NCBI GenBank assembly: GCA_020912385.1 | Contig: CP087208.1 | Coordinates: forward strand, 3,038,001-3,102,000 | DNA: 64,000 nt | Reading direction: 5' to 3' | DNA from: Neofusicoccum parvum | Taxonomy: Eukaryota > Ascomycota > Dothideomycetes > Botryosphaeriales > Botryosphaeriaceae | Shown here: in pieces, positions 22,648 through 33,791 of the stretch | Numbering within the stretch: the first letter of the stretch is position 1 | Layout of the letters: each line of letters begins with the position of its first letter | The notes under the pieces: model-generated | What the model was told of the DNA's origin: nothing | Seen by the model: only the letters and a program-made list of their open reading frames with translations | Database searches by the model: none | Position numbers and translations under genes: made by a program

Positions 22648-23202
22648 TTACCTCCCGGAGTCTCCGCTACTTTGCTCGTCCTCTTTCGCTTTGACGCTGG
22701 CGAGGAACTCCTCCAGCTTCACGCCGGTGGCCGCCTTGACGGCCTCCTTCATGTCCTTGCGAGCCAGCACCTCCGCGATCCACTCCTCGATCTCCTCGTC
22801 TGATTTCTTGGAGTCGCCGGTGCCAACCCTGTGCTTGACCTTGCTCCTCAAGTCCTCTGCCGTGCTAACGTCCAGGGCCCACATGGTGCCACCAGTCAGC
22901 ATGATGGCTCCGCTAATGACATTGACGGTGGCCAGATTAAAAGCGTCCAGGGCTTCCATGGCCCCGTTGACATTGCCGTAGGGCAGATTGCTGGGGTGGT
23001 AGAACGGGGGTATGGATGCCTTGTAGCGGCGGATGAGCGAACGTCGGGTGATGACCTGGGCAGCGGTGAAGAAGGTGGCGCCTGCAAAGAACAGGCCGAA
23101 CTGACGGAGCGATCGGCGGGAGGTGAAGGCGTCGAGGAGCGAGGACTGGGTCGACTCGGGCGGCGGCGCCTGGTTCTGCGGCTCTTCCGCGTGGGCCGGC
23201 AT
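22648..23202 (-). CDS. AIM11: AIM11-family mitochondrial membrane protein, 184 residues
   Basis: One exon encodes 184 residues. The family signature is clear: SRRSLRQFGLFFAGATFFT starts a first membrane helix (about 30-50), RRSLIRRY follows, then the central NGAMEALDAFNLATVNVISG block leading into a second helix ending TGGTMWALDVS. A charged C-terminal region contains DEEIEEWIAEVLARKD. Family knowledge: AIM11 was named from a yeast screen for altered inheritance of mitochondria and is a small two-helix protein of unknown biochemical role, conserved in fungi. The ATG at 23202 places a normal-length acidic N-terminus before the first helix. No intron is needed. Confidence 0.9.
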   Translation of the reverse strand: MPAHAEEPQNQAPPPESTQSSLLDAFTSRRSLRQFGLFFAGATFFTAAQVITRRSLIRRYKASIPPFYHPSNLPYGNVNGAMEALDAFNLATVNVISGAIMLTGGTMWALDVSTAEDLRSKVKHRVGTGDSKKSDEEIEEWIAEVLARKDMKEAVKAATGVKLEEFLASVKAKEDEQSSGDSGR

Positions 23203-24691
23203 GTCTGAGTCGCGGGTCGGGAAAAAGGCAGCGAGTGTGACGGCAGCGCTGGGCGGCCGAGAATGTGCTCAGGTGCGGGCGCGGCGCTGCAGCGTCGGCG
23301 GGCTCTGGGGCTGAGGAGGAGGGGGCTGAAGAGGTGTCGTGCCTGTTCGGGCGGGATGGCAGGCGGTCCCTGCAGGCGGCGAGAGCTGAAGCGGGCGCGA
23401 TCGAGTCGTCGGGAGGGCGCCGCGGGCAATTGAGGCAGCAAGCTTCGGGACTATTGGCAGACTGCAGTCAGCGAGGGCAGGCGTCGGACGAGAAGACAGA
23501 AAGCTGCCAGAGCTTGCTTCCCGCTGCGGCGCCGGCGATCAGGCGCCCCGGGCGTTAGTCAGCGCGCGCCCGGCGTCTGATTCGCCAGCGCTCCACCTGC
23601 TCTCCGCGCCTCGCGCCCGCTCTCCGCACCAGCACCAGCACCGCTGCGCCGCCCACCAGCCCGCGGCTTGCATGTACGAACAGCTCCGCCATGGCTGTCC
23701 CGTGGGCCCGTAGGCGGCGCCCTGCGCCTCTGCTCGCCGAAACTCTAGCTGTGCCGATTCCACTGGCCCGTCGGTCGTATTGTCCCGCCGCCGATCCACC
23801 CCAGACATCGCGACACGAGCTCCCGGCTGGCCAGGGCCCGCCAGCATTCCCGTCGCCATGTGTGGTGTCCCACGAACATGGGTTCCTGACGCTGTGCTGC
23901 TGGCCCACGGCTCTTGCCTCGCCAGCCTTACCATGATTGTGGCCGCCGTACCACTCCAACCCGCCGCCCTCTGCCCTACACGGTAGCGAATACGGCCAGG
24001 TAGACCCCGCACTCTGCTCCTCGAAGCTGGCTTGTTTTTCCTGCATCGCTTTATTACTTTGAGCAACCGTTGAGCTGGTATGACGTGCACTCTCCCAGCC
24101 TGTCCCGTGCCAGTCAGCCTGCCTGGCTACTATTTCGGGAAATTCGCCCCTGTCAACTCCAGAAGATCTCTGCACGATCGTGCCGCAGCTGCCCTGTCCC
24201 TGGCTGCAGAATGCTTCCTATTCTTCCGCTTTCAGTAATTCCACGCTGACATGGCCTGTTTCTCTTACGAAATACTTTCTTTCGAGAGCCTCCTCCCTCT
24301 GGCCCCCGGGCCCAGAGTTGCCTGATGCCTCGTCGACAATACATGCTGTCTCTGCGTTGCATGCATGGGCTCAGCCTACATCCCTCACGAAAATGTGCGG
24401 AGACCCGATTACAGTTCTGACGCCCGCGGCCACGAGCGCCCGCCATGTCTTGGGCGGTCGAGTAGCTCGGGGGCGGCATCAGCTCGATCACCCATTAGGT
24501 GGAAATGATAGAGTCCCACTCCTTGCTCACGTTCTGTCTGTGATGGCTATAAAAGAGACCACACTCCTCCCCCAAACCACATCTCCACCAGCCAGCTTCA
24601 ACTCCTTCGCTCAACAGCCCTCGTTGAAAATCCCCCATCCACAACTGCCCCTCCAAGCCATCACTTCACTTCTCTCTTCCCAACTCTCACA
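23203..24691. other. Intergenic between divergent genes
   Basis: It contains the AIM11 promoter on the left and the promoter of the Thr-rich protein on the right. Long GC-rich frames at 23539-24175 have no recognisable content. Confidence 0.5.
24548..24555 (+). promoter_or_regulatory. TATA box of the Thr-rich secreted protein gene
   Basis: TATAAAAG lies 144 bp upstream of the ATG at 24692 and is followed by a CT/CA-rich leader typical of highly expressed fungal genes. Confidence 0.6.
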
Positions 24692-25430
24692 ATGTTCTCC
24701 ACCATGAAGGTTGCTCTCATCACCCTGCTGGCTTCCAGGTGAGTCTTTTCGTTCTTCGTGACAGGTGTCCTGGGCCTAATGCTTCATTCAGCTCCATCGT
24801 CTCTGCCCTCCCCGGCAACGGCGGCGAAAAGTCCACTGGCTACGGTGGCTACCCGCCCCCTCCTCAGACTACCTGCTCCACCAAGTACTGGACCGATTAC
24901 ATTACGACTACGTCTACTTACGTGACTACCTCGACGAAGAAGGTCCCGACTGTCATCACGGTAGGTTAATCGCCATCCACCGTTTACAAAACCTCACTCC
25001 CTAATCACTAATCAATAAAAATACAGACCTCTGGTTCCACAGTCGTCACCAAGACCACGGACTGCCCCTACACTTACACCACCTCTGTGGTCACAAGCTA
25101 CCCCGTCACGGTGCCCACCACTTACACCAAGGTAAGCCCAGCCCACCTTCTTCACGAAAACGGTCCTTCGGTCATTTAGTTAACAACCGACGTCAGACTA
25201 TCACCACCGTCATCACTGGCAGCACAGTCAAGACTGAGACGAAGACCATCCCCAGCACCACTGTCGGCACCACTCACAAGACTACTGTCATCACCAAGCC
25301 GACTGTAGGTAGCTCGACCAGCTACACGGAGAGCCTCTGCCCGGTCACCACCTACGCGCCCGTCACCACCTACTCGGTCAAGACCAAGTCCGAGTGCAAG
25401 ACCACGACCAAGGGCTACGGTGGCTGGTAA
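24692..25430 (+). CDS. Thr-rich secreted, probably wall-associated protein, 184 residues
   Basis: Four exons (24692-24738, 24792-24960, 25027-25131, 25197-25430; introns 53, 66 and 65 nt) sum to 555 nt. A signal peptide (MFSTMKVALITLLASSSIVS) is followed by a short Gly/Pro-rich stretch. The rest is almost entirely Thr, Val, Ser, Lys and Tyr in repeats such as TTTSTYVTTSTKKVPTVITT and KTITTVITGSTVKTETKTI. A few spaced Cys occur (CSTKYW, DCPYTYTTS, SLCPVTT, SECKTTT). It ends KGYGGW with no GPI signal. Such Thr-rich sequence is expected to be heavily O-mannosylated. I infer a cell-surface or secreted structural role but recognise no catalytic domain. Exon 1 ends within the signal peptide. Confidence 0.85.
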
Positions 25431-28400
25431 GCTGATGCGGTTTCCGCATCACCAACACCTGGAGAACACCATACAAGCATAATGATCCTTCAGGCGTCCG
25501 GAGGCTCGGGAACGGGGGCCGTCGGGTGAGAAAGTGATAAAACAAACAGTAATCTGCGGCGGTGGCATAGAGGGTGGCAGCGCGGTAGTTCAGTGATTGG
25601 TACATGGAAGGTGGTCAGTCTGTGGTGAAATCGGGTGGCTGTCCATGAGTAGCGTTGGAGTTCCCTTCTTCACGACTATTCTTACGACTGGCTGTGGTCT
25701 GCTTGGCATCTACATCACGCTCCTTTTGAGGTCGCCCATTTTAAAGTTTCTCGAGGTAGTTCTTTTTTCCTTTTCAATTGAATTCTTCTTCGCCGGCTAA
25801 AAACCGCCTCGCCTCCAACCGAAAGTGATCGCCTGCATCTCCTCGCTAAATCGCACCATCCCTGTGATCAAACTCGCACCGCCTCGACGGGACAGCGCAA
25901 GCATTACCGCCAAGCCCAGAAGGATCCCAAGAGCATTCCACCATCCCGCCCATCAGCCGCGTGACGTCGAGCGGAGAGCCCACGCTTACGGCAAGCGGTC
26001 CAGGTTTACGATTGAGTTAAAAATAACCTTGAGTTGGGAGCTTGACAGGGGGGTGGTTGTGGTCGGTTGACGAACCAGGGTTTCCCCACACTTTAGCTCC
26101 CGCGTCCCCCCCATCCACCACCATCATCAGCAAGGGCGGTCCGCGGCTGCTTACATACGACGCCTTCACGAACGCTCGCCACCACCACTACTACCACCAC
26201 CACCACCACCACCACCAACGTCCTGCGCCTTTCGCAGACGCCTCCCGTGTGGAGTTGCATGAACCGTGTAGCGGCGTGCAGAGCCCACGGCGTCTGCGGG
26301 GTGAGCAAAGTCTTGGCCAGTTTGGGAGGGGGTGGTGGGGCGTACGGCAGCCAGCGAGTCCGCATACCCGCGGCGGGCGTTCTCTTGGCTCGGCGGATGT
26401 CACCTCGCCCGTGTTGCGCGCGCAGCGGGGAAGGGGGTGGGCAGGTTTGGCGAGGGGAAAGTACGTGGTGCGATGCATGTCTGGGGAGGATCGTTGCTCC
26501 CGCATGCCGATTTCTGTCTCAAACCCCACCGGACCCGAAGGATTCCCGACGATGTGACCGATGCACAAAAAAGCATATAGGGTCGATGCTGGCGTATACC
26601 TTGGGGTGGTCGCGCGCATTCGATGATCCAGCGTGCGGACCTTAAGATCGTCCAAAGGCTTCCCGAGACCTGCTTCTTTTTTGTTTGCCTTGCTGCCATG
26701 CGCTGCGAGTCATCGCTTGGCAAGCATGCATGTCCGGGGCACAGCATCCACACCGCTGGCATGCAAGAAATCTTGCTCGCGAAGACAGTTCGAGTCATAG
26801 CGGGAAGGGGGCTGGTTTGCTCTGCCTGTTCGATGTGCCCCGTGCCACCGGTTCTGGAGACGGCGACCAACGGTCCGGTCAGCCGGCACCTTTTTCTGCA
26901 TCACCACCATCCGACGTCAGAATCGCCAAAGGCGCGGAAGGAAAGCGAAGGAGTGGTGACGGGGCTGAATGGCGGAATCCGCACAGCTCGGCCTCGGTGG
27001 GGGATTCGGGCTATGTGTGGGTCTGGATAGGAGCTGCGAGATTTACTTGTTCTGCGGATGCAAGGCGTCCTGTGAATCGAGAGATGGTCAGGCCATATTC
27101 TGAACAGGTATACAGCAGTACAGCATGCGGCTCACCCAAGTCGTTTGAGAAACCATGCTGTGTTCTCGAGACACCCGCGATGTGTATGGGCGGAAGATGG
27201 GGAGCCGATATCCAGCACTCGTCGTTCAGGCGGACCAAAAGAAAGAAGAGTGACCGCCTGATCATCTGCAGTAGAACAACAAAATCCTGAGGCGTGAGTG
27301 TTTTGGGGCTGTACGTGGGCATTTCTTGGTCTGGCGAACCGAAGTCAGGGAAGGCAATAAGCTCACGTGGCGTGAAGCACGCCAAAGACCAATAGAAACA
27401 TTGGCTGAGATCCTCGACACACTTCTCGTTAGTGAGAGACAACACGTTCTCCTCTCCACGCGAGTCAAGCCGGGCAAGGCGTGCCCTCGATGCGTTTGGT
27501 CGAGTAAGTCGCAGGCTGCCGTTTTCGGACGGGACGCGGCATTTTATCTCCGGCTGGCCGTTGCTTTCGCGGAGCGTCGGCAGCGAGGATTGAAGTCAAA
27601 AGAAGGCTGGAGCTTGAAACTTGGAACGGAGACGGGATTACTGCCTCAGTGAGCGGCCGAAGGATGCGGCGCAGGAAAGGAGGCGTCGGTGTGGTTTCAT
27701 AAAGGGGCATTGAGGGCGCGGACGCATCGGCGCATGCCGGGGACGAGAATTGCTCGGTGAACCGTCGACCGAGGTAATACGGACGGCGTGCCTTGCTGAG
27801 GAACAACGGCGAAAGGGAAGCAGGCGCGAGAGCCGGAGGAGACACTGAAGGATTTTGAAGGCCCTGTGAGTGGAGCGTCGCGGAAACAATTTTCCTTTGT
27901 GAAGTTGGTTCAAGCAGCGTGTGGGTATGGCGGGAGATTGACCGCCGCGCTGGTGCAAGTCTTGCGCAGGCGCGCGGCGCCGGTGCTGCGGGAGCAACCG
28001 CGTGCAGGCAGCGCGCTGGCGGCTTCGGGCAGATCTTGGCTGGGCGTTGGGGGGTGGTGTGCAAAGACCAGGACGGGAGGCCGTGGGTGACGGGATTCAG
28101 GCTGGCGGGAGGCGCGTGGAGCAGCGGCGCGGTCACACGCACGGAAGTTCAGCTCTTTTCGTCTTTCGCGGGATCGCAGATTGGGTGGATCTGGGGTCTG
28201 GGGCGGATTTCTCCATGGACCCTATTTTTCAGGCTGAAGTCATTCCCGGCGTGGCTTTTGTGGGCGAGTCAGCCTTCGGTGCAGAGTGTTGCGAGGGGCA
28301 CGGTTGCCATGCCGGTTAAAAGGGAGATCCGCCCCAGACCCCAGCCTAGTTCTCCGCAAACTCCATACAAAACTAACCTCTCTCCACGGGGCACCGCATC

Positions 28401-28488
28401 CCACCAACTTTTCTGCGCGCCCGTCACACCACCAATTGCTCACCGCGCCGCCGTCATAAGAACCCGCCCGCCGCACTGTGCTCCAGCC
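25431..28488. other. Intergenic, microsatellite, no gene recognised
   Basis: About 3 kb without a supported gene. A CCA trinucleotide repeat lies at 26181-26217. Frames at 26191-26655, 27011-27445 and 27465-28142 (minus) and 26685-27290 (plus) lack motifs and have mixed, GC-driven composition. Confidence 0.5.
26181..26217 (+). repeat. CCA trinucleotide microsatellite
   Basis: About twelve near-perfect CCA units with two ACT variants lie in noncoding DNA. Confidence 0.85.
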
Positions 28489-28776
28489 TCAGCCCGCGTG
28501 TCGCTGGCTTTCGCGCGCACGACACCGCCTTTGGATTTCTCGGCAATCTTCACACATCCCGGCCGTCACCACGCCAGCCGGAGGCGGAAAGTGCCATGGA
28601 TCGTCGTACATGTGCGCGCAGGTTGGATGGTCGCAACATCGCTCGAACCGGTGGCCGATGTGCCCGCACTCGTACGTTTCGCAGTGGCAGACGCAGCCCA
28701 GCCGGTACTGCCTGCTGCTGCGTCGCCGCTCGGTCCGCTGCCTGCTGTCTCGACGACGAGAGGCCCCGATGCCCAT
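28489..28776 (-). CDS. Small Cys/His-rich hypothetical protein, 95 residues
   Basis: An open frame from the ATG at 28776 to the stop at 28489 encodes an Arg-rich N-terminus followed by a dense Cys/His block: LGCVCHCETYECGHIGHRF, ERCCDHPTCAHMYDD and a final GMCEDCREIQRRC. The Cys and His spacing suggests a small zinc-binding fold. The YECGH core resembles small fungal proteins I have seen described only as hypothetical. The frame continues open upstream to 29055, so an upstream exon or a different start is possible. It is not a named family as far as I can tell. Confidence 0.45.
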   Translation of the reverse strand: MGIGASRRRDSRQRTERRRSSRQYRLGCVCHCETYECGHIGHRFERCCDHPTCAHMYDDPWHFPPPAGVVTAGMCEDCREIQRRCRARESQRHAG

Positions 28777-31700
28777 TTTCGCCGACCGGAGGAGCCCGCT
28801 GAGGAATAGTCGACAGTTGCTGCTAGACGCTCGCCGCTCGCCGCTGATGGCGCCGGGCTGAGATATAGCATGCGCAAGCAAACTTAATTCACGCCAGGCC
28901 AGCAGCGCATGTGGTGGTCTCCAGATCGGGATAGCCACAGTGCTACGCAAACGAGAACACGATAAGCCCAACACCAACACCACGGTGAGTCTGCATGTTT
29001 CTCTTCCAGCTGATGTCTTATCTCTTTGGCTGTCATTGCGGTGTGCGACCTTCACCCGGCCACGCTGCGTCCTTTCTCCTCATCTCTCACCGTCTGTCTC
29101 TGCTTCTCTTATGTCCGCAATCTCCGGCTCTCAGCCTGGCCCTCCCTTCTCGCGCTGCCTACGATCATCTCTAGATTGCTGAGATGTACACAGGCCAAAT
29201 GCAAGGCATCCATCGAGATCGATGCGGAGTGTCTCGAGACTCAGGGTCGCCGTGGAGTCCCCAGTGTCGGCAGTCCACGGAAGCCGATCTGGTCAGAGAT
29301 CATCGCCCCCAGGCGCTGGAGCGGTGGCCACCCCTCGCCCGCCTCATCCCACCCGCACGCGACGCGCAACTCGCGGCAGCCGACGAGAAATTCGACGCTC
29401 CCCATGGGCACGGAATTACTCATAGCCTCATTTTTTCAGCTGCTGCGTAATGGCAACTTCCAGCCTCGTCTCGACCCTCTCCGCATGGCGCTTCATCTCC
29501 GACGCCTCAACTTCGGGCGCCCTCAGCTGGCGTCCGAGCATCGGCACCGCGGCTGAGCGGGCGTTTCCACGGGCGAGTCGAGAACGCGAAGAAAGGGGAA
29601 GGTCTGGGGGGCACAGGTCGCACCGAGGCAGCATTTTCACAGGCGGGTCGAGGTTTTTCACCGGGACACGCGACATTCACGCCGGGCTACCGCCCTTGCG
29701 GTTGAGTCCGGGGCACGCTGATAACGCGAACGAGGGGAAAATGGAGACATCTGGAGCAAGCACTGCGGAGTGTGGGAGTACGGAGAGACATGGAGTGCAG
29801 AATCTCCGGATGGAGGCTCCTCATTTCCTCCTCCCCCCCTTTCTTCCACGATGCTCTCCACTGTGGGCTATCTGTCCACCTCCCACCATCGGGGTCCCTG
29901 GTGGAGGGCACCAAGTGGAGCCTGGCGAGGAGGAGCGTTGGGAGTGGAGCCGACACCAGACGCAACGTGGACTCCGGCACACGCTGTTGGCGCTCCTCCG
30001 CTCCGAAGTTGCATGTTGATGTCGCGAAACCCACCTTTACGTGAGCGCCGGTTGCACTCTTTCGGCCCGGCCGCATGGTCCTGGCTCGCGTCATGCATGC
30101 GCGCAGGGATATGGAACGGGAGTTTCCTCCGGCGCCTGCGAGCGAGCGAGGCGCGCCGCGAGAGCAGCTCCAGCAGCATCACGGAAGGCTGCCCCGGCAC
30201 CGGCCGGCGGTGCGGTCGAGCGTCCCGTTCGAGGCGGCAGACGCCTCTGACGGCAGCCCAGGCGTTGCTGAAGAATGCGGCGGGTGGCGTGAACCTGGCG
30301 CTCTCAGGGTCGAGATGTGCCGTGATCTGGTGACCGCAGAGCCGCAGGTTTCGTACGAACACGACACGGCGGCGGGCAGCGGCATGGCCGCCGAGCGCCG
30401 GCGGCAACGCGGCAGCTAGCGAGGACGGGCGCGAACACCATCGCAATCGGACACGAGCGGCGCTGGCTAACCGGGGCGTGATCAGGCTGCGACGGCGAGG
30501 CCAGGCGGCGAGGCCGCGTTCCCTGCCGCTTGACCTTCCAAACTTTTTCGGCGCAGCTTCTTCTGCGCGCAGCGCCATCGTGGTTCGACGGGTCGGCATG
30601 CGACTCAGGCTCCCGAAGACTTTTTCTGTCAGGGGCACCGGCGCCACCGAGCGCGCCAAGCCCGCGGCGGGCAGCCACCCGCGCGAGGATCACCGGTGCG
30701 CAGAGAGCGGCAGCGGCACAACGCCGTCTTGTACTGTCAGCATGGCTAGCGGGTGCGTAAGATTATGACCACCCAAGTGCAGCCTGCACGGAACGGGATC
30801 TGGCTCTCCTTGTCGGTCAGCGCGCGCACAGCGGAGCCGCCAGCAGAATCTTCGGCAAGCGACAGGCGCCGTCGTTTCTGGTGCGAGACATGGATCTTCG
30901 GCGTCGACCGCCTGCCGGGCCGCCTACCGCCCGCCGCCGCTGCGTGCTGGCCGCTGGCTGCTGGCTGGCAGCTCGCAGCCACGCGTTGACGTCAGAGGGC
31001 CGGCCGCGCAGCGCAGTGGCGTTGTCGCGTTTCGCGGTTTCACGCAGACGAGGCGCGCGGCGAAAGTCCGGCTTCGAAAAAATTCTGCAGACAGACACCG
31101 TCAGCCAAGTCGTGATGCGGCCAGCTCGCGGTGGATCGATAGTGGACCACCGTACGTAGTTTCCGTCTCAGCCCTACGGAAATATCGCTCACCCGTCGCA
31201 GCGCGCCCTGCCATTGGCGGCCATCTTATCGAAGATGGGCGCTCTTCCCTGCCGGCCTGGTTGATGGGCCTTCCCAGCGAGGCAAGGCGGACGCCGGCTC
31301 GCAGATGGCGGCGCGGCCTAGCGCAGACAGCAGCGAGCAGCAGCGAGCAGCGCGCGACAGCTCCACGGACGCGCTGCAGGCGCTGCGCCGCGCTGCCACC
31401 ACCACGACCACGCGCCGCAGGCACGCGTGCGGTGTCGCACTCGGCGCGCAGGGTGGGAGCGCAGGCGGGCTCCATTATTTCCGGCGATGCGGGACCGGGG
31501 TCGGCAGTTTGCGCGCGCGGTGTTGCTGGCTGCTGGGTGCGCGGTGGTGGGCAGATACTTCGGAGCTGGCGGAGACTCGGGAGCGAAGGTGGATCCTGGG
31601 CCAATTTGGCCGGCTCACGCACCACCGGTCTGCCTTGTCGCAAGACCCGCGACTGACTGCCCGCTAAACGTCCGCGCCTCGACCCGGCCGCCATGAGTAG

Positions 31701-31987
31701 CATCCCGCACCAGCGCAAAACGGAGCTCCCATCTGGAGATGTCTGCTCGCCCCGTGACGGCATGGGCCCCGGCCGACATCATCCTCCGCTGTCCATCCCT
31801 TTGCCCCATGGTTAACCCCGATCAATCCACAGCCCGGCTTTCTCCATCCCCAGCGCTATAAATCCTCGTTGCCAGCCCCGGACGCTGCTTTTCTCTTCAC
31901 TTGTTTCCCAACACTTCATACAGTCAATACATCCTGCACATCCCGTGCCTGCCAATTGCACACACCCACGGGCCACAACCTCCCAAA
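28777..31987. other. GC-rich intergenic upstream of the hexose transporter
   Basis: About 3.2 kb with overlapping GC-driven frames on both strands (for example 29868-30659 minus and 31101-31763 minus) that show no domain. CAGCGAG direct repeats lie near 31320-31352. The right end is the transporter promoter. Confidence 0.5.
31857..31863 (+). promoter_or_regulatory. TATA box of the hexose transporter gene
   Basis: TATAAAT lies 131 bp upstream of the ATG at 31988, followed by a CT- and CA-rich leader. Confidence 0.6.
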
Positions 31988-33791
31988 ATGGGCCTCTTCA
32001 ACAAGAAGGCAGCTCCCTCCGAGGACGCTGACCACGAAAAGTCCTCGCCTGCCGAGACGACTCCCACCGATTCCCCCCGCAATGGCTCCAAGACAGAGCT
32101 GCCTCACAACGGCGCCTTCAGGGGCCCCGTCGTGCAACGGAAGGCGCCCGCAGTCGCCTGGATCATGGGCGCTGTCGCCTCGATGGGTGGCTTCCTGTTC
32201 GGCTACGAGTCAGGTCAGATCTCCGGTATCATGGCCATGCAAAACTTCAAGGACCGCTTCGCAGACAACGGCAGCTTCAGCCCTGCCCGCTCTGGTACCA
32301 TCGTCGGTCTCCTCTGCATCGGCACCCTGATCGGCTGTCTTTGCTCCGCTCCTCTTGCCGACAAGATCGGTCGCAAGTACTCCATCTCGTTCTGGGCCTT
32401 CTTCTACATCGTCGGCGTTATCATCGAAATCACTAGCGACACGGTCTGGGCGCAGTTCGCCGTCGGCAGATTGGTTGGCGGTCTCGGCATCGGTTCGCTC
32501 TCCACCTGCGTGCCCATGTACCAGTCCGAGTCCATTCCCAAGAGCATCCGTGGCGCTGTTGTCTCATCCTACCAGCTGATGATCACCCTTGGTATCTGGA
32601 CCGCCTACATGGTAAGTTTCGGCTAGCCCCGTGTTCCCTCGTGTGTTCTCCCCGCATTTGCTAACCGCATTCGAACAGGTCACCTACGGTACTGAGGATG
32701 CCTACTCCAACAGCGCCCAATGGCGCATTCCCAACGGCCTCTCCGCCCTCTGGGCCATCATCCTCGGCACCTCCATCCTGTTCATGCCCGAGTCTCCTCG
32801 CTGGGCCTACCGTGTCGGCCGCGTCGATGAGGCCCGCACCATCATGGCCCGCCTGAACGGCTGCGAGCGCGATGACGAGCTGATCAACCAGGACATCCGC
32901 GACATTGAGGAGAAGCAGCAGGCCGAGAACACTGGCGGCGACCACCCCTGGTACGAGATCTTCACCGGCCCGCGCATGCTCTACCGCACCCTTCTCGGTA
33001 TGGTTCTGCAGGCCGGCCAGCAGCTGACCGGTGCCAACTACTTCTTCTACTACGGCACGACCATCTTCCAGGCTACCGGTCTTGAGAACTCCTATGTCAC
33101 CTCGATCATTCTTGGCTCTGTCAACGTCGGTGCTACCTTCATTGCCCTGTGGGTTGCCGAGAACTGCGGTCGCCGCAAGTCCCTGATGGTTGGCGCCGCC
33201 TGGATGTTCATGTGTCTGTTCATCTACGCCTTCGTCGGCCACTACAAGCTCCCCAACGATGACGGCACCAACAACGCTCAGGCCGGCCAGGTCATGATTG
33301 TCTTCACTTGCCTGTTCATTGTCGCCTTCGCCATCACCTGGGGTCCTCTTGTCTGGGCTGTCGTTGCTGAGCTGTACCCCGCCCGCTACCGTGCCACCTG
33401 CATGGCCCTGGCTACCGCCTCCAACTGGCTGTTCAACTTCCTGATCTCGTTCTTCTCGACCTTCATCACCAACGACATTGACTACTTCTACGGTCTGGTG
33501 TTCGGTGGCTCCTGCTTCGCGCTCTTCTGGATCATTTACTTCTTCATGATGGAGACCAAGGGCCGCTCGCTCGAGGAGATCGACACCATGTACGTCCTCC
33601 ACGTCAACCCCATCACCTCGGCCAGCTGGGACGGCTCCAGCCTCCAGCATGATGGTGCCCCCAACACCGACAGCCTGCACCTTGGCCCCGGCGGCAGGAC
33701 CATCGTCAAGGATGAGGAGTCCGGCCTCGGCGGTGTCCGCGGCAGGAGCATCCACCACGAGGGTGGTGAGGCTGCTGAGCCCAGCTCATGA
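31988..33791 (+). CDS. MFS hexose transporter (HXT/sugar porter family), 578 residues
   Basis: Two exons (31988-32611, 32679-33791; 67-nt intron) sum to 1737 nt. Twelve hydrophobic segments and the full set of sugar-porter motifs are present: GGFLFGYESGQISG in helix 1, DKIGRKYS after helix 2, GRLVGGLGIGSLS, PESPRWAYRVGR before the central loop, QQLTGANYFFYYGTT in helix 7, GRRKS, the ELYPARYR segment near helix 10, and ETKGRSLEEID after helix 12. The product imports monosaccharides such as glucose through the plasma membrane. The N-terminal 55 residues and the C-terminal 70 residues are cytosolic, and the C-terminal tail is Gly/Ser-rich and could be regulatory. Sequence alone does not fix substrate or affinity. 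The coding sequence has strong C-ending codon bias, suggesting high expression. Confidence 0.95.

Noticed and set aside
29868..30659. 263-codon minus-strand frame
   Set aside because: Arg/Ala/Pro-rich with competing frames on the other strand; no domain or promoter.
32661..33758. 365-codon open frame antisense to the hexose transporter
   Set aside because: It is the reverse-strand shadow of strongly biased transporter codons. The sense strand has all sugar-porter motifs, and the antisense product is Gly/Val/Glu-rich with no domain.
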